Assembly (NCBI RefSeq): GCF_000633395.1 | Contig: NZ_AYMU01000010.1 | Location: 248,001-312,000, forward strand | Direction: 5' to 3' | Length of the DNA: 64,000 bases | From: Pseudomonas sp. PH1b | GTDB lineage: Bacteria > Pseudomonadota > Gammaproteobacteria > Pseudomonadales > Pseudomonadaceae | Part shown: positions 1 to 7,840 of the stretch, piece by piece | Layout: each line of letters starts with the position of its first letter | How positions within the stretch are numbered: the stretch's first letter is position 1 | Program-made: the position numbers and the translations under genes | Notes under the pieces: generated by a model | What the model saw: the letters and a program-made list of their open reading frames with translations, nothing else | What the model was told of the DNA's origin: nothing | Databases searched by the model: none

Positions 1-1
1 G

Positions 2-295
2 ATCATGGCGATTCTCGCCGAGCCCAGCCGGGTGGCTTTGCTCAAGCAACTGCGGGTGCCGACCCTGGTGGTGCATGGCACCGCCGATCCGCTGCTGCCG
101 GTGATGCACGGGGTGCACCTGGCGGCGCAGATCCAGGGCAGCCAGCTGAAGCTGATTCCGGGCCTGGCCCATCGTTTCCAGGAAGCCTTCAAGGCACCGT
201 TGCTGGCCGCGGTGCTGCCGTACCTGCAAACCCATCGCGAAGACACCTCCCACTGGGTGCAGATCGAACCGCTGGAAGTGGGGCGCTTGCTCTGA
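2..295 (+). CDS. alpha/beta hydrolase, C-terminal part (5' end outside window)
   Basis: Only the last 98 or so codons are present, in a frame that is open to the window edge. The segment LVVHGTADPLLPV is the strand carrying the acid residue of the catalytic triad (Asp in GTADP), and PGLAHRFQ carries the likely catalytic His. This is the normal end of an alpha/beta hydrolase fold; substrate cannot be inferred. It converges on the minus-strand response regulator that ends 66 bases downstream. The nucleophile elbow is outside the window, so esterase, lipase or another subfamily cannot be separated. Confidence 0.75.
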   Translation: MMAILAEPSRVALLKQLRVPTLVVHGTADPLLPVMHGVHLAAQIQGSQLKLIPGLAHRFQEAFKAPLLAAVLPYLQTHREDTSHWVQIEPLEVGRLL

Positions 296-323
296 GCGGC
301 AAGCCTCAAGCGGCTAGATTTTC

Positions 324-354
324 GCTTGCAGCTTGCAGCTTGCAGCTTGCAGCT
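324..354. repeat. 7-bp tandem repeat (GCTTGCA)x4 plus partial copy
   Basis: Four perfect copies of GCTTGCA followed by GCT lie in the 66-base gap between two converging genes, just downstream of both stop codons. Nothing in the repeat is coding. Copy number could vary by slipped-strand replication. It is short of a T-run, so a terminator role is not supported. Confidence 0.9.
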
Positions 355-361
355 GTCCGCG

Positions 362-1759
362 TCAGCGGACAATCTTGTCCACCTGAATGCCCAGCTTCTT
401 CAAGCGATACCAGAAGCTGCGCTCGGAAATCCCGATCATCTGCGCCGCTGCGGCCTGCACGCCGTTGCTCTGATGCAGCGCGGCGAGGATGTAGGCTTTT
501 TCCACCTCGGCCAGGGCCGAGTCCAGGTCGCTGGGCACTTGCGGACCAACGCTGATGGCGGCGCCGTTTAGCGCGCCCTGGGGCTGGCTGTGGAACAGGT
601 AGCCTGGCAGGTCGCTCTCTTCGATGACCTGGCCCGAGGCAACGATGGTGGCCCGTTCCACGCAGTTCTGCAGTTCGCGGATATTGCCCGGCCAGGTGTA
701 GTTGGCCATGGCCTGCAAGGCTTGCGCGCTGAACCCGGTGATGCGCTTGCCGGCGGTGGCGCCCAGGCTGTGGGCGAAGTGTCGGGCCAGCGGGGGGATG
801 TCCTCGACCCGCTCGCGCAGCGCTGGCAGGGGGATGGGAAAGACGTTGAGGCGGTAATACAGGTCCTCGCGAAACTCCTTGTTGGCCACCGCTTCCAACA
901 GGTTCTTGTTGGTCGCGGCGATCACTCGCACATCGACCTTGCGCTCACGTGGGTCGCCTACCGGCTCGATCACTCGCTCTTGCAGGGCGCGGAGAATCTT
1001 CGCCTGCAGGGCCAGGGGCATGTCGCCTACTTCGTCGAGAAACAGGGTGCCCTTGTCGGCCTGCTGGAAACGCCCGACCCGGTCTGCCACGGCGCCGGTG
1101 AAGGCGCCCTTGCGGTGGCCGAACATCTCGCTTTCCAGCAAGCCTTCGGGGATCGCTGCGCAATTGACCGCGACAAACGGCTTGTCGGCGCGATTGCCGT
1201 GCTTGTGGATGGCGCGGGCGACCATTTCCTTGCCGGTGCCGCTTTCTCCGGTCAAGAGGATGGTGGCGTTGCTTTCGCGCACCGAATCCACCGCTTGCAG
1301 CACCCGGCGGAAGGCCGGGCTGTCGCCTACCAGGCTGTCGAACTGCTGATGCTCGTCGAGCTCGGCGCGCATGCGCTGGTTGTCTTTGAGGATGTCGCGA
1401 AACTGCAGGGCCTTGCTGACGGTGATGTCCAGCTCGTCGATGTCGAAGGGCTTGGCGATGTAGTCATAGGCGCCATTGCGCATGGACTGCACGGCGTTCT
1501 TCACCGTGCTGTAGGCGGTCATCACGATCACTGGCAACTGCGGGTAGCGCTGCTTGATTTCCCCCAGCAACTGCGGGCCGTCCATACCGGGCATGCGCCA
1601 GTCGCTGATCACCAGGTCGATGTCCTCCTGCTCCAGCACCTTGAGGGCGTGCAGGCCATTGCTTGCGGTGAACACCTGGACGCCGTTCTGGCTCAAGGCC
1701 GAGGACAGCAGGTCGCAGAGTTTCGGTTCATCATCGACCACCAGCAGGTTATGCGTCAT
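362..1759 (-). CDS. sigma-54-dependent NtrC-family response regulator of the six-gene operon
   Basis: 465 residues starting MTHNLLVVDDE; a longer frame upstream has no support because it lies inside the kinase gene. Receiver domain at about 1-120 with phospho-acceptor Asp53 (ISDWRMP) and KPF switch Lys. AAA+ sigma-54 activation domain from about 143 to 375 with Walker A GESGTGKE (171-178) and an intact GAFTGA loop (218-223). A Fis-type helix-turn-helix closes the protein (AAAQMIGISERSFWYRLKK). It overlaps the kinase gene by 11 bases and is the last gene of the operon. It most likely activates the sigma-54 promoter at 7663-7678, upstream of the first gene. Its specific identity is not recognised. 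Confidence 0.93.
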   Translation of the reverse strand: MTHNLLVVDDEPKLCDLLSSALSQNGVQVFTASNGLHALKVLEQEDIDLVISDWRMPGMDGPQLLGEIKQRYPQLPVIVMTAYSTVKNAVQSMRNGAYDYIAKPFDIDELDITVSKALQFRDILKDNQRMRAELDEHQQFDSLVGDSPAFRRVLQAVDSVRESNATILLTGESGTGKEMVARAIHKHGNRADKPFVAVNCAAIPEGLLESEMFGHRKGAFTGAVADRVGRFQQADKGTLFLDEVGDMPLALQAKILRALQERVIEPVGDPRERKVDVRVIAATNKNLLEAVANKEFREDLYYRLNVFPIPLPALRERVEDIPPLARHFAHSLGATAGKRITGFSAQALQAMANYTWPGNIRELQNCVERATIVASGQVIEESDLPGYLFHSQPQGALNGAAISVGPQVPSDLDSALAEVEKAYILAALHQSNGVQAAAAQMIGISERSFWYRLKKLGIQVDKIVR

Positions 1760-3527
1760 CACTGTCCTCGTCTTCGTCGTCCTCTTCACCGTTGGCCGGA
1801 ATGTACAGGCTGAAGGTGGCGCCAGCATCTTTTTCGCTGACACATTCTATATGGCCGTCATGGCTTTCCATGATCGAGAAGACTTTAGCCAATCCCAGGC
1901 CGGTGCCCGAGGCCTTGGTGGTGACGAAGGGGGTGAAGATGCGCTCCAGCATGTCGGCTTCGATGCCCTGGCCGGTGTCGCTGATGCTGATGATGGTTTC
2001 ATCTTCCTGCTGGGCTATGCCCAGGGTCAGGCGGCCGCCGTCGGGCATGGCGTCGATGGCGTTGAGGATCAGGTTCAGGCAGGCCTGCTTGAGCTGGCGG
2101 GCATCGGCGTGGATGGTGGCTCCCGGCGCCTGGTCGTCGATCTGCGCGTCGATGTTGTGGGTAGCCAGCTCCGGAGTGCAGAAACCCAGCAGTTCCTCCA
2201 CCAGTGGCCGCGCCGCCTGCGTGGAGCGAATCGGCGCGCTGGGTTTGGCGAAGTCGAGGAATTCGGTGATCAGGTCATTGATCCGGCTGACCTCGCTGAT
2301 CACGTATTCCAGGTGGCGCTTGTCGTTTTCCGGCAGGTTGGCCCGGCGGTGCAGCAGTTGGGTCGCGGTCTTGATGATGCCCAGCGGGTTGCGGATCTCG
2401 TGGGCCAGGCCCATGGCCACTTCCCCCAGGGCATGCAGGCGGTCGCGGCGGCGCAATTGCGCTTCCAGGTGCTGCAGTTCTCCCAGGCGTTCGGTCATGT
2501 GGTTGAAGGTGCTGCTCAGCTCCGCCAGCTCATCGCCGCCGATTACCGGCACCCGTTGCCGGTAGTCGCCGGCGATCACCGCCTGCACGCCCTTGGACAG
2601 GCCCCGCAGTGGTCGGGTCAGGCGTTGCGACACCAGCCAGCCGACGCACAGCGAGGCTGCCGAACTGAGGAGGAAAATCAGGATGAACAGGTTGCTCTGG
2701 TTGACCAGGCCCACCAGGCTGCTATGGCGCAGCAGGCCACTGAAAATCACCCCTACCAGGTCGCCGCTGTCATTGAAGATCGGCCGGTACAGGCCGCTGT
2801 AGCGGCTGGTGAACTGCTCGGTGGGCTGGCGGGTGGCGCGCAGGATGTCTTCAATCTTGTGCGGCACCTTGGGCGGGTGGTCCTCGAAGCGCTGGGTGGC
2901 GAAGATCTCCGAGAAGTCATCGGCCTTGGCCAGGTACAGGCGCAGGTCCAGGGAATGCACGTCGGCCACGCTGGTGAGGAAGCTGGCGTCCAGGTAGGTG
3001 GCGATCAGCAGTTGGTAGTCGACTCCATCGAGGCTGGTCTGGAAGGTCGAGACCACCGCGCCAGTGGCCACGCCGCCGACCTGGAGGGTCTGCAGCACCG
3101 CATTGGAAGCGGTGCTGATCTGTCCCACCACATCATCGGCGACGGTGGTGAACATCACCTTGTGATCGTTCTTGCGGATCAGCGCTACCACATCGATGCC
3201 CATGGAGTCGGCGATGTCCGCGGTGAGCTTGTCGTGCTTGGCCGCGCTGCGATCCGTGGGCGGGCGGGTGTAACGCAGGAACAGCTTAGCGATCCTGGCG
3301 TTGTCATGGAGGATCTCGGTGATCTCGTCCTCGACGATCTTGGTGGACTCCTGCAGCCAGATGCGCACGTTGCTGTCGAATATTTCCGACAGGGTCGTGG
3401 CCGCCAGCTCGGCGGCGATCATGGTGGGAATCACGCTGACCAGCCAGAACGCCAGCACCAGCTTGCGTTGCAGGCTCCAGCGGGAGATGGCGAAAGGGCG
3501 GGGAGGACGACGATCTTTTCTGGTCAT
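1749..3527 (-). CDS. membrane sensor histidine kinase, partner of the NtrC-type regulator
   Basis: 592 residues. Transmembrane helix at about 24-46, a periplasmic sensor region of roughly 230 residues (47-275), second helix at about 278-300, HAMP linker (300-350), then a HisKA domain with the phospho-acceptor His376 in GLAHEIRNPLG and a HATPase domain with an N box (NLILNAIDAM) and G boxes (DTGQGIE, GTGLGLAK). The HEIRNPL box is of the NtrB type. The gene overlaps the acyltransferase gene upstream by 4 bases and the regulator downstream by 11, so translation is probably coupled. The sensor region is probably Cache-like; the ligand is unknown, but co-transcription with four enzymes suggests a pathway substrate or product. 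Confidence 0.92.
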   Translation of the reverse strand: MTRKDRRPPRPFAISRWSLQRKLVLAFWLVSVIPTMIAAELAATTLSEIFDSNVRIWLQESTKIVEDEITEILHDNARIAKLFLRYTRPPTDRSAAKHDKLTADIADSMGIDVVALIRKNDHKVMFTTVADDVVGQISTASNAVLQTLQVGGVATGAVVSTFQTSLDGVDYQLLIATYLDASFLTSVADVHSLDLRLYLAKADDFSEIFATQRFEDHPPKVPHKIEDILRATRQPTEQFTSRYSGLYRPIFNDSGDLVGVIFSGLLRHSSLVGLVNQSNLFILIFLLSSAASLCVGWLVSQRLTRPLRGLSKGVQAVIAGDYRQRVPVIGGDELAELSSTFNHMTERLGELQHLEAQLRRRDRLHALGEVAMGLAHEIRNPLGIIKTATQLLHRRANLPENDKRHLEYVISEVSRINDLITEFLDFAKPSAPIRSTQAARPLVEELLGFCTPELATHNIDAQIDDQAPGATIHADARQLKQACLNLILNAIDAMPDGGRLTLGIAQQEDETIISISDTGQGIEADMLERIFTPFVTTKASGTGLGLAKVFSIMESHDGHIECVSEKDAGATFSLYIPANGEEDDEDEDSDDA

Positions 3528-4651
3528 GTACTTTCGCTTATTGCAGCAGCCATGGCGGGGTCGGAGCGATCCGGGCGGACAAAGCGTTTTATTACCTTGA
3601 GCAAGGCATTGAGCAAGCGATTGCGATGCCGGAAAAACAACATGTTACCGGTGAAACGACAGCCCAGGCGCAGTTTGCTGGCATAACCCGCCTGGCCGCA
3701 TTCATACAGCGGGATTCGCTGCTGAATACAGTAGTCGACGTTGGCCAGCCAACTGCGAAAATACAGGTTGTGCTCACGACTGACATTGAGGTCGTGGGCG
3801 AAGAATTTGTCGATCAGCCGATGCTGGTCGATGAGGATCAGGTTGAACGCCACCAACTGCCCGCCGACCCAGTACAGGACGCAGGCGGCGCGTTCGCCCA
3901 ACTGTTCGAGGATGCCGGTGAAATAGTCCGCCGGCAGGCGTTCGAACTGCAGGTCGCTGCGGTTCAGCGTGGCCTCGTACAGACGCATGATGTCCGGCAG
4001 GACGTCGTCGATCTGGTGGCGCCATTCAATGCGGGGGGCCGGTGCGCGCAGCTTGCGCCGCAGGTCCTTGCGGGTGGATTTGCCCAGGGTGCCGAGGTAG
4101 GCGTCGATCGAGGCAAAAGGCACCGGCAACAGGGCACTGGGCAGGCTCGGCATGGCTTGCAGGCCGGCGGCCAGGCAACTGGCCGCCCACTGCAAGTCAT
4201 TGCTGGGGGCATCCTTGACCGCCATCAGGCCAATGCCGAAGTCGTCGGCGTCGCGCCGGGCCAGTTGCAGCAACTGATCCAGCAAGGCCTGGCGACGTTC
4301 TTCGGGTACATGGCTGGCGGTGCCGGCGTTGCACTGTTCGGCCACCGGGGATCCGATGGCGTACAGGCGCAGTTGCAGAACGCCGGGCCAGTGCCGCTCC
4401 AGGCGTTCGGTAAAGCGCTTGGCCAGGCCCGAGACCGTGGTGTCGAGCCGGTACTGGGTGGTGAAGGCCGGAGCCACGGCCACCAGGGTCGAGCCTTCGA
4501 AGACCGCCAGGTAGCGCCACTGGAAGTCGGCGATGGCGGCTTTTTCCACGGCCAGGTAGTAGTCCCAATCCTCCAGGGCATCTGGAAAACAGTCATTCCA
4601 GGCACCGCGGTCGATGGCCTGGATGGTTGAAAAGGCTTGGGCGGTAATCAC
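3524..4651 (-). CDS. GNAT-superfamily acyltransferase (Acetyltransf_6 / BioF2-like)
   Basis: 375 residues, cytoplasmic, without signal peptide. The C-terminal half (about 175-330) contains STRKDLRRKLR followed by a segment rich in Tyr and Phe (YYWVGG-like strand, DKFFAHD, LYFRSWLANVDYC) and the GYASKLRLGCR region; this is the pattern of the FemAB/CelD-like Acetyltransf_6 family. The N-terminal half resembles a degenerate second GNAT fold. Such enzymes move acyl or aminoacyl groups onto amines; the acceptor here is not known. It sits 14 bases after the hydrolase gene and overlaps the kinase gene by 4 bases, the fourth gene of the operon. Confidence 0.8.
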   Translation of the reverse strand: MITAQAFSTIQAIDRGAWNDCFPDALEDWDYYLAVEKAAIADFQWRYLAVFEGSTLVAVAPAFTTQYRLDTTVSGLAKRFTERLERHWPGVLQLRLYAIGSPVAEQCNAGTASHVPEERRQALLDQLLQLARRDADDFGIGLMAVKDAPSNDLQWAASCLAAGLQAMPSLPSALLPVPFASIDAYLGTLGKSTRKDLRRKLRAPAPRIEWRHQIDDVLPDIMRLYEATLNRSDLQFERLPADYFTGILEQLGERAACVLYWVGGQLVAFNLILIDQHRLIDKFFAHDLNVSREHNLYFRSWLANVDYCIQQRIPLYECGQAGYASKLRLGCRFTGNMLFFRHRNRLLNALLKVIKRFVRPDRSDPAMAAAISEST

Positions 4652-4665
4652 GTCTCGTCCTTAAG

Positions 4666-5532
4666 CTAGGCCAGCTGTCGGTAGTCTTCGCGCAAGGCGG
4701 GCCTGACCACTTGCTGCTGGATGAAATCCGCGCTCAACTCGATCACGCGCTGGTACTGCAGGTCCACGGTGATCATGTGATAGCAGTTGTCCAGGAGAAT
4801 CTTGACCACCGGCCCGCCGAGCTTGCGCTCGACGTAGTCGGCATTCCAGGTACTGGTGATGTCGTCCTCGCTGGCGTGCAGCACCAGGGCTGGGGTCGTG
4901 ATCGACGGCATGCGCTTCTTGACCACGGCGTTCATCCGGTGCAATTCGCGCACCGTCACGCCCTCCATGGTCAGGAGCCCGGCATTGCTGCTTTCGCCGG
5001 CCTTCATCTGCTTCTCGACGATGGCCCGCAGGCGCTCGTTCTTGATGCCGTAGGGCGGTTTCTCCTCGAAGCGGCAGATGTGCACGCCGAATGGAATCTT
5101 CATCAGCAACGGGGTGAGGAAGGCCAGCTTGTTGATGCTCCAGCCGTCGTACTTCAAGGTCGTGGAGTACATCAGCAAGCCGCTGATCTGTCCCGGGTGC
5201 TCGGACGCCAGGTACATGGACATCACTGCGCCCATGGACAGGCCGCCGACGAACACCTGCTCGTGACGCTGCCGTACGCCGACAAAGGTCTTGCGCACGC
5301 CCTGGTACCAGTCCTGCCAGCCGGTGGCCTGCAGGTCGCTGTTGTCCCCGCAGTGCCCGGGCAGGGTCGGTACGTACACCGTGCACGTACCGTCCTTGGC
5401 CAGGCCCTGGGCCACCCGACGGAGTTCCGTCGGGGTGCCGGTCAGGCCGTGGATCAACAAGACCCCGACCGGACCCGAGCCGAGAACGAAGCCGGCGCTG
5501 CCTTCGCCCAGATCGATCTCAGCCTTGTTCAT
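4666..5532 (-). CDS. alpha/beta hydrolase, carboxylesterase/monoacylglycerol-lipase type
   Basis: 288 residues. The oxyanion-hole segment LLIHGLTGTP (25-34) is followed by the nucleophile elbow GGLSMG with Ser99, an acid strand LHASEDD and a late His in NCYHMITVD, which completes a Ser-Asp-His triad. No signal peptide is seen, so it acts in the cytoplasm. It resembles bacterial carboxylesterases of the Est30 type that act on short acyl esters or monoacylglycerols. It overlaps the aminotransferase gene by 4 bases (ATGA), so it is translated in step with it. It could act as a hydrolase or an acyltransferase in the same pathway. Confidence 0.88.
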   Translation of the reverse strand: MNKAEIDLGEGSAGFVLGSGPVGVLLIHGLTGTPTELRRVAQGLAKDGTCTVYVPTLPGHCGDNSDLQATGWQDWYQGVRKTFVGVRQRHEQVFVGGLSMGAVMSMYLASEHPGQISGLLMYSTTLKYDGWSINKLAFLTPLLMKIPFGVHICRFEEKPPYGIKNERLRAIVEKQMKAGESSNAGLLTMEGVTVRELHRMNAVVKKRMPSITTPALVLHASEDDITSTWNADYVERKLGGPVVKILLDNCYHMITVDLQYQRVIELSADFIQQQVVRPALREDYRQLA

Positions 5533-6923
5533 CGCTTCATGGCCCGATCCAGCAGGCGGTCCAGCAGCGCGATGCCCAGATCGATTTCCGCGTAGCTGAT
5601 TTCCAGCGACGGGGCCAGGGTGATGACGTTCTTGTAGTAGCCGCCCACATCGAGGATCAGACCCAGACGCTGGCCGTTGATTTCGATGTCGCCCTTCATG
5701 CCTTCCTCGACCATGTAGTCCAGGGTCGCCTTGTCCGGGGTGAAGCCGTCGGTGGTGCAGATTTCGCAGCGCAGGGCCAGGCCCAGGCCGTCGACGTCGC
5801 CGATGATCGGGTAGCGCTTCTGCAGGTCCTTGAGGCCTTCGAGGAAGTACTTGCCCTTTTCCATGACCATCGCGCCGTAGTCGATCTCGCTGGTCATCTT
5901 GAACATTTCCAGGCCCACGGCGGTGCCCAGCGGGTTGGAGGCGAAGGTGGAGTGGGTCGAACCTGGCGGGAACACGCCCGGGTTGATCAGCTCTTCACGG
6001 GCCCAGATGCCGCCCAGCGGGTTGAGGCCGTTGGTCAGCGCCTTGCCGAACACGATCACGTCCGGCTTGACGTCGAAGTGCTCGATCGACCACAGCTTGC
6101 CGGTGCGGTAGAAGCCCATCTGGATTTCGTCCACCACCATCAGGATGCCGTGCTGGTCCAGCACGTGCTTGAGCTCGCTGTAGAAGTTCATCGGCGGGAT
6201 CACGTAGCCGCCGGTGCCCTGGATCGGCTCGACGTAGAAGGCGGCGTATTCGCTCTGGCCGACTTTCGGGTCCCAGACGCCGTTGTATTCGGTCTCGAAC
6301 AGGCGGGCGAACTGCTGCACGCAGTGGCTGCCGTACTCTTCCTTGGTCATGCCTTTAGGGCCGCGGAAGTGGTAAGGGAACGGGATGAATTGCGCACGCT
6401 CGCCGAAATGGCCGTAGCGGCGGCGGTAGCGGTAGCTGGAGGTGATCGACGAAGCACCCAGGGTACGGCCGTGGTAGCCGCCCTCGAAGGCGAACATCAG
6501 GCTCTTGCCGTTGGTGGCGTTGCGCACCACTTTCAGCGAGTCTTCCACCGACTGCGAACCGCCGACGTTGAAGTGCACGCGACCGTCGAGGCCGAATTTC
6601 TTCTTGGCATCGACCGCGATCATTTCCGAGAGCTCGATCTTGCCTTTGTGCAGGTACTGGCTGGCGATCTGCGGCAGGGTGTCGATCTGTTGTTTCAGGG
6701 CGTTGTTCAGGCGCGGGTTGGCGTAGCCGAAGTTCACCGCCGAGTACCACATCTGCAGGTCGAGGTAGGCCTGGTTGCTGGTGTCCCAGACGTAGGAGCC
6801 TTCGCAGCGGCTGAAAATGCGCGGGGGTTCGATGTAGTGAACGGTATCGCCGTAGGAGCAGTACTTGGCTTCTTTATCCAGAAGGATCTGGTCTTCTGCG
6901 GTAGCGATGCGGATATCAGACAT
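5529..6923 (-). CDS. class-III PLP-dependent aminotransferase
   Basis: 464 residues starting MSDIRIATAED; the longer frame upstream is out-of-frame translation of the phosphatase gene. Fold-type I aminotransferase: the PLP phosphate-binding loop at VGGSQSVE (120-127), EGGYHGRTLG (147-156), the Asp that pairs with the pyridine nitrogen in VVDEIQMGFYR (Asp265) and the Schiff-base Lys294 in VFGKALTNGL. The family moves amino groups to terminal aldehydes or ketones (ornithine, 4-aminobutyrate, omega-amino acids). The substrate cannot be read from sequence. It overlaps the phosphatase gene by 8 bases; second gene of the operon. Confidence 0.93.
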   Translation of the reverse strand: MSDIRIATAEDQILLDKEAKYCSYGDTVHYIEPPRIFSRCEGSYVWDTSNQAYLDLQMWYSAVNFGYANPRLNNALKQQIDTLPQIASQYLHKGKIELSEMIAVDAKKKFGLDGRVHFNVGGSQSVEDSLKVVRNATNGKSLMFAFEGGYHGRTLGASSITSSYRYRRRYGHFGERAQFIPFPYHFRGPKGMTKEEYGSHCVQQFARLFETEYNGVWDPKVGQSEYAAFYVEPIQGTGGYVIPPMNFYSELKHVLDQHGILMVVDEIQMGFYRTGKLWSIEHFDVKPDVIVFGKALTNGLNPLGGIWAREELINPGVFPPGSTHSTFASNPLGTAVGLEMFKMTSEIDYGAMVMEKGKYFLEGLKDLQKRYPIIGDVDGLGLALRCEICTTDGFTPDKATLDYMVEEGMKGDIEINGQRLGLILDVGGYYKNVITLAPSLEISYAEIDLGIALLDRLLDRAMKR

Positions 6924-7611
6924 GGTGGAAGAGTTCCTGGGTTTCAAGAGAGAAGTTGGTGGCGTTGGCGGCGCTGTTCGGCAGTTTGGCCAGCAGCGCC
7001 GGCAGTTCGGCGAAGGAGTCGAACCGCGCATGGGGAATGTTGTTGCGCTGGCAGTAGTCGGCCAGCCGATCCTTGGCGAAGACGAAGTCGGCGGTGGAGG
7101 CCACGCACATGTCCGACTGGCCGTCGCCAATCACCAGCACGCGCTTGCCGCGCGGGGTGGATTTGCATTTGCAGTTGCCGGAGGCGGCGCGGCAGGCGTC
7201 GCTGGCGTAGGGGAAATCGATGCGCCAGCTGTTGTGGTCGACCTGGCGCAGGCGGTTGGCGAGGATCGGCAGCAGGGTCACGTAGTTGCGTGCCAGGATG
7301 CGGGCGATGCCTTGTTCGATGCCGTCGCTGACCACCTCGATGGAAGCCCCGAGCCCGATCACGTGATCGACGAAGTCGGGGAAGTCGGGGTCGATTTCGA
7401 CGCTGTCGAAGTAGCCGAGCAGTTCGGCAGGTGAAGCCTTGACCAGGGCCAGTTGGCGGCTGAGGCATTCTCGGGAGCCGATGTGACCGTCCAGCCACTC
7501 CTGCTCGATGCCTTCCCAGCTCGGGTCGGCAAAGCGTTGGAGAACGTTATCGATCACGTCGGCGCGGGAGATGGTCCCGTCGAAGTCACATACGATATGC
7601 CAGTGCATCAT
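6916..7611 (-). CDS. HAD-IB family phosphatase (MtnX/SerB-like)
   Basis: 231 residues. HAD motif I is DFDGT with nucleophile Asp9 and acid/base Asp11; motif II is EVVSDGI; motif IV is VIGDGQSDMC. Size and the helical cap near 20-80 place it in subclass IB with phosphoserine phosphatase and MtnX. The GNCKCKS segment recalls the Cys-rich loop of MtnX-like proteins. Two adjacent ATG codons could start it. It is the first gene of the operon, about 40 bases downstream of the start site predicted from the sigma-54 promoter. The substrate is probably a small phospho-ester that enters the pathway before transamination; that order is inferred. Confidence 0.88.
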   Translation of the reverse strand: MMHWHIVCDFDGTISRADVIDNVLQRFADPSWEGIEQEWLDGHIGSRECLSRQLALVKASPAELLGYFDSVEIDPDFPDFVDHVIGLGASIEVVSDGIEQGIARILARNYVTLLPILANRLRQVDHNSWRIDFPYASDACRAASGNCKCKSTPRGKRVLVIGDGQSDMCVASTADFVFAKDRLADYCQRNNIPHARFDSFAELPALLAKLPNSAANATNFSLETQELFHHV

Positions 7612-7662
7612 CTGCTGGTACCTGTTGAATAAGAGCGCTCTTTGCGCTTGCGGCAGGGGTAC

Positions 7663-7678
7663 AGCAGGGACTGTGCCA
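7663..7678 (-). promoter_or_regulatory. sigma-54 (-24/-12) promoter of the six-gene operon
   Basis: Read on the minus strand the site is TGGCACAGTCCCTGCT. Against the consensus TGGCACG-N4-TTGCW it keeps the GG at -24 and the GC at -12 with the required 10-base spacing; the two differences are at less critical positions. The expected transcript would start near 7653, giving a leader of about 42 bases before the phosphatase gene. The operon ends with a sigma-54 activator, which fits. Confidence 0.8.
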
Positions 7679-7728
7679 AGTAGCGCTAACCCAGCAGGGC
7701 TGGGGCTTTGGCGAGGGAGCGGGGCGAT

Positions 7729-7768
7729 TTGTAGCGTTCTTGCTACAATTTTTGTAGGTCCCTACAAA
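7729..7768. promoter_or_regulatory. two inverted repeats, candidate activator-binding sites
   Basis: TTGTAGC-N6-GCTACAA (7729-7748) and TTTGTAGG-TC-CCTACAAA (7751-7768) are perfect inverted repeats that share the half-site TTGTAG. They lie 51-90 bases upstream of the sigma-54 promoter, where NtrC-type activators usually bind. They also lie 73 bases before the divergent MipA-like gene and could act on it. The spacers differ (8 and 4 bases between the TTGTAG half-sites), so one may be the stronger site. Confidence 0.65.
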
Positions 7769-7840
7769 CAACATCAGTGCTTGCGCCCATGGGCGGCTCT
7801 GGTGATTGATGCGCGCATGTTCAGATAAGGAAACTCATTC

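Noticed and set aside
590..3686. Long plus-strand open frames opposite the regulator and kinase genes (407 and 710 codons)
   Set aside because: They are antisense shadows produced by high GC at third positions. They lack ribosome sites, recognised motifs and sensible composition.
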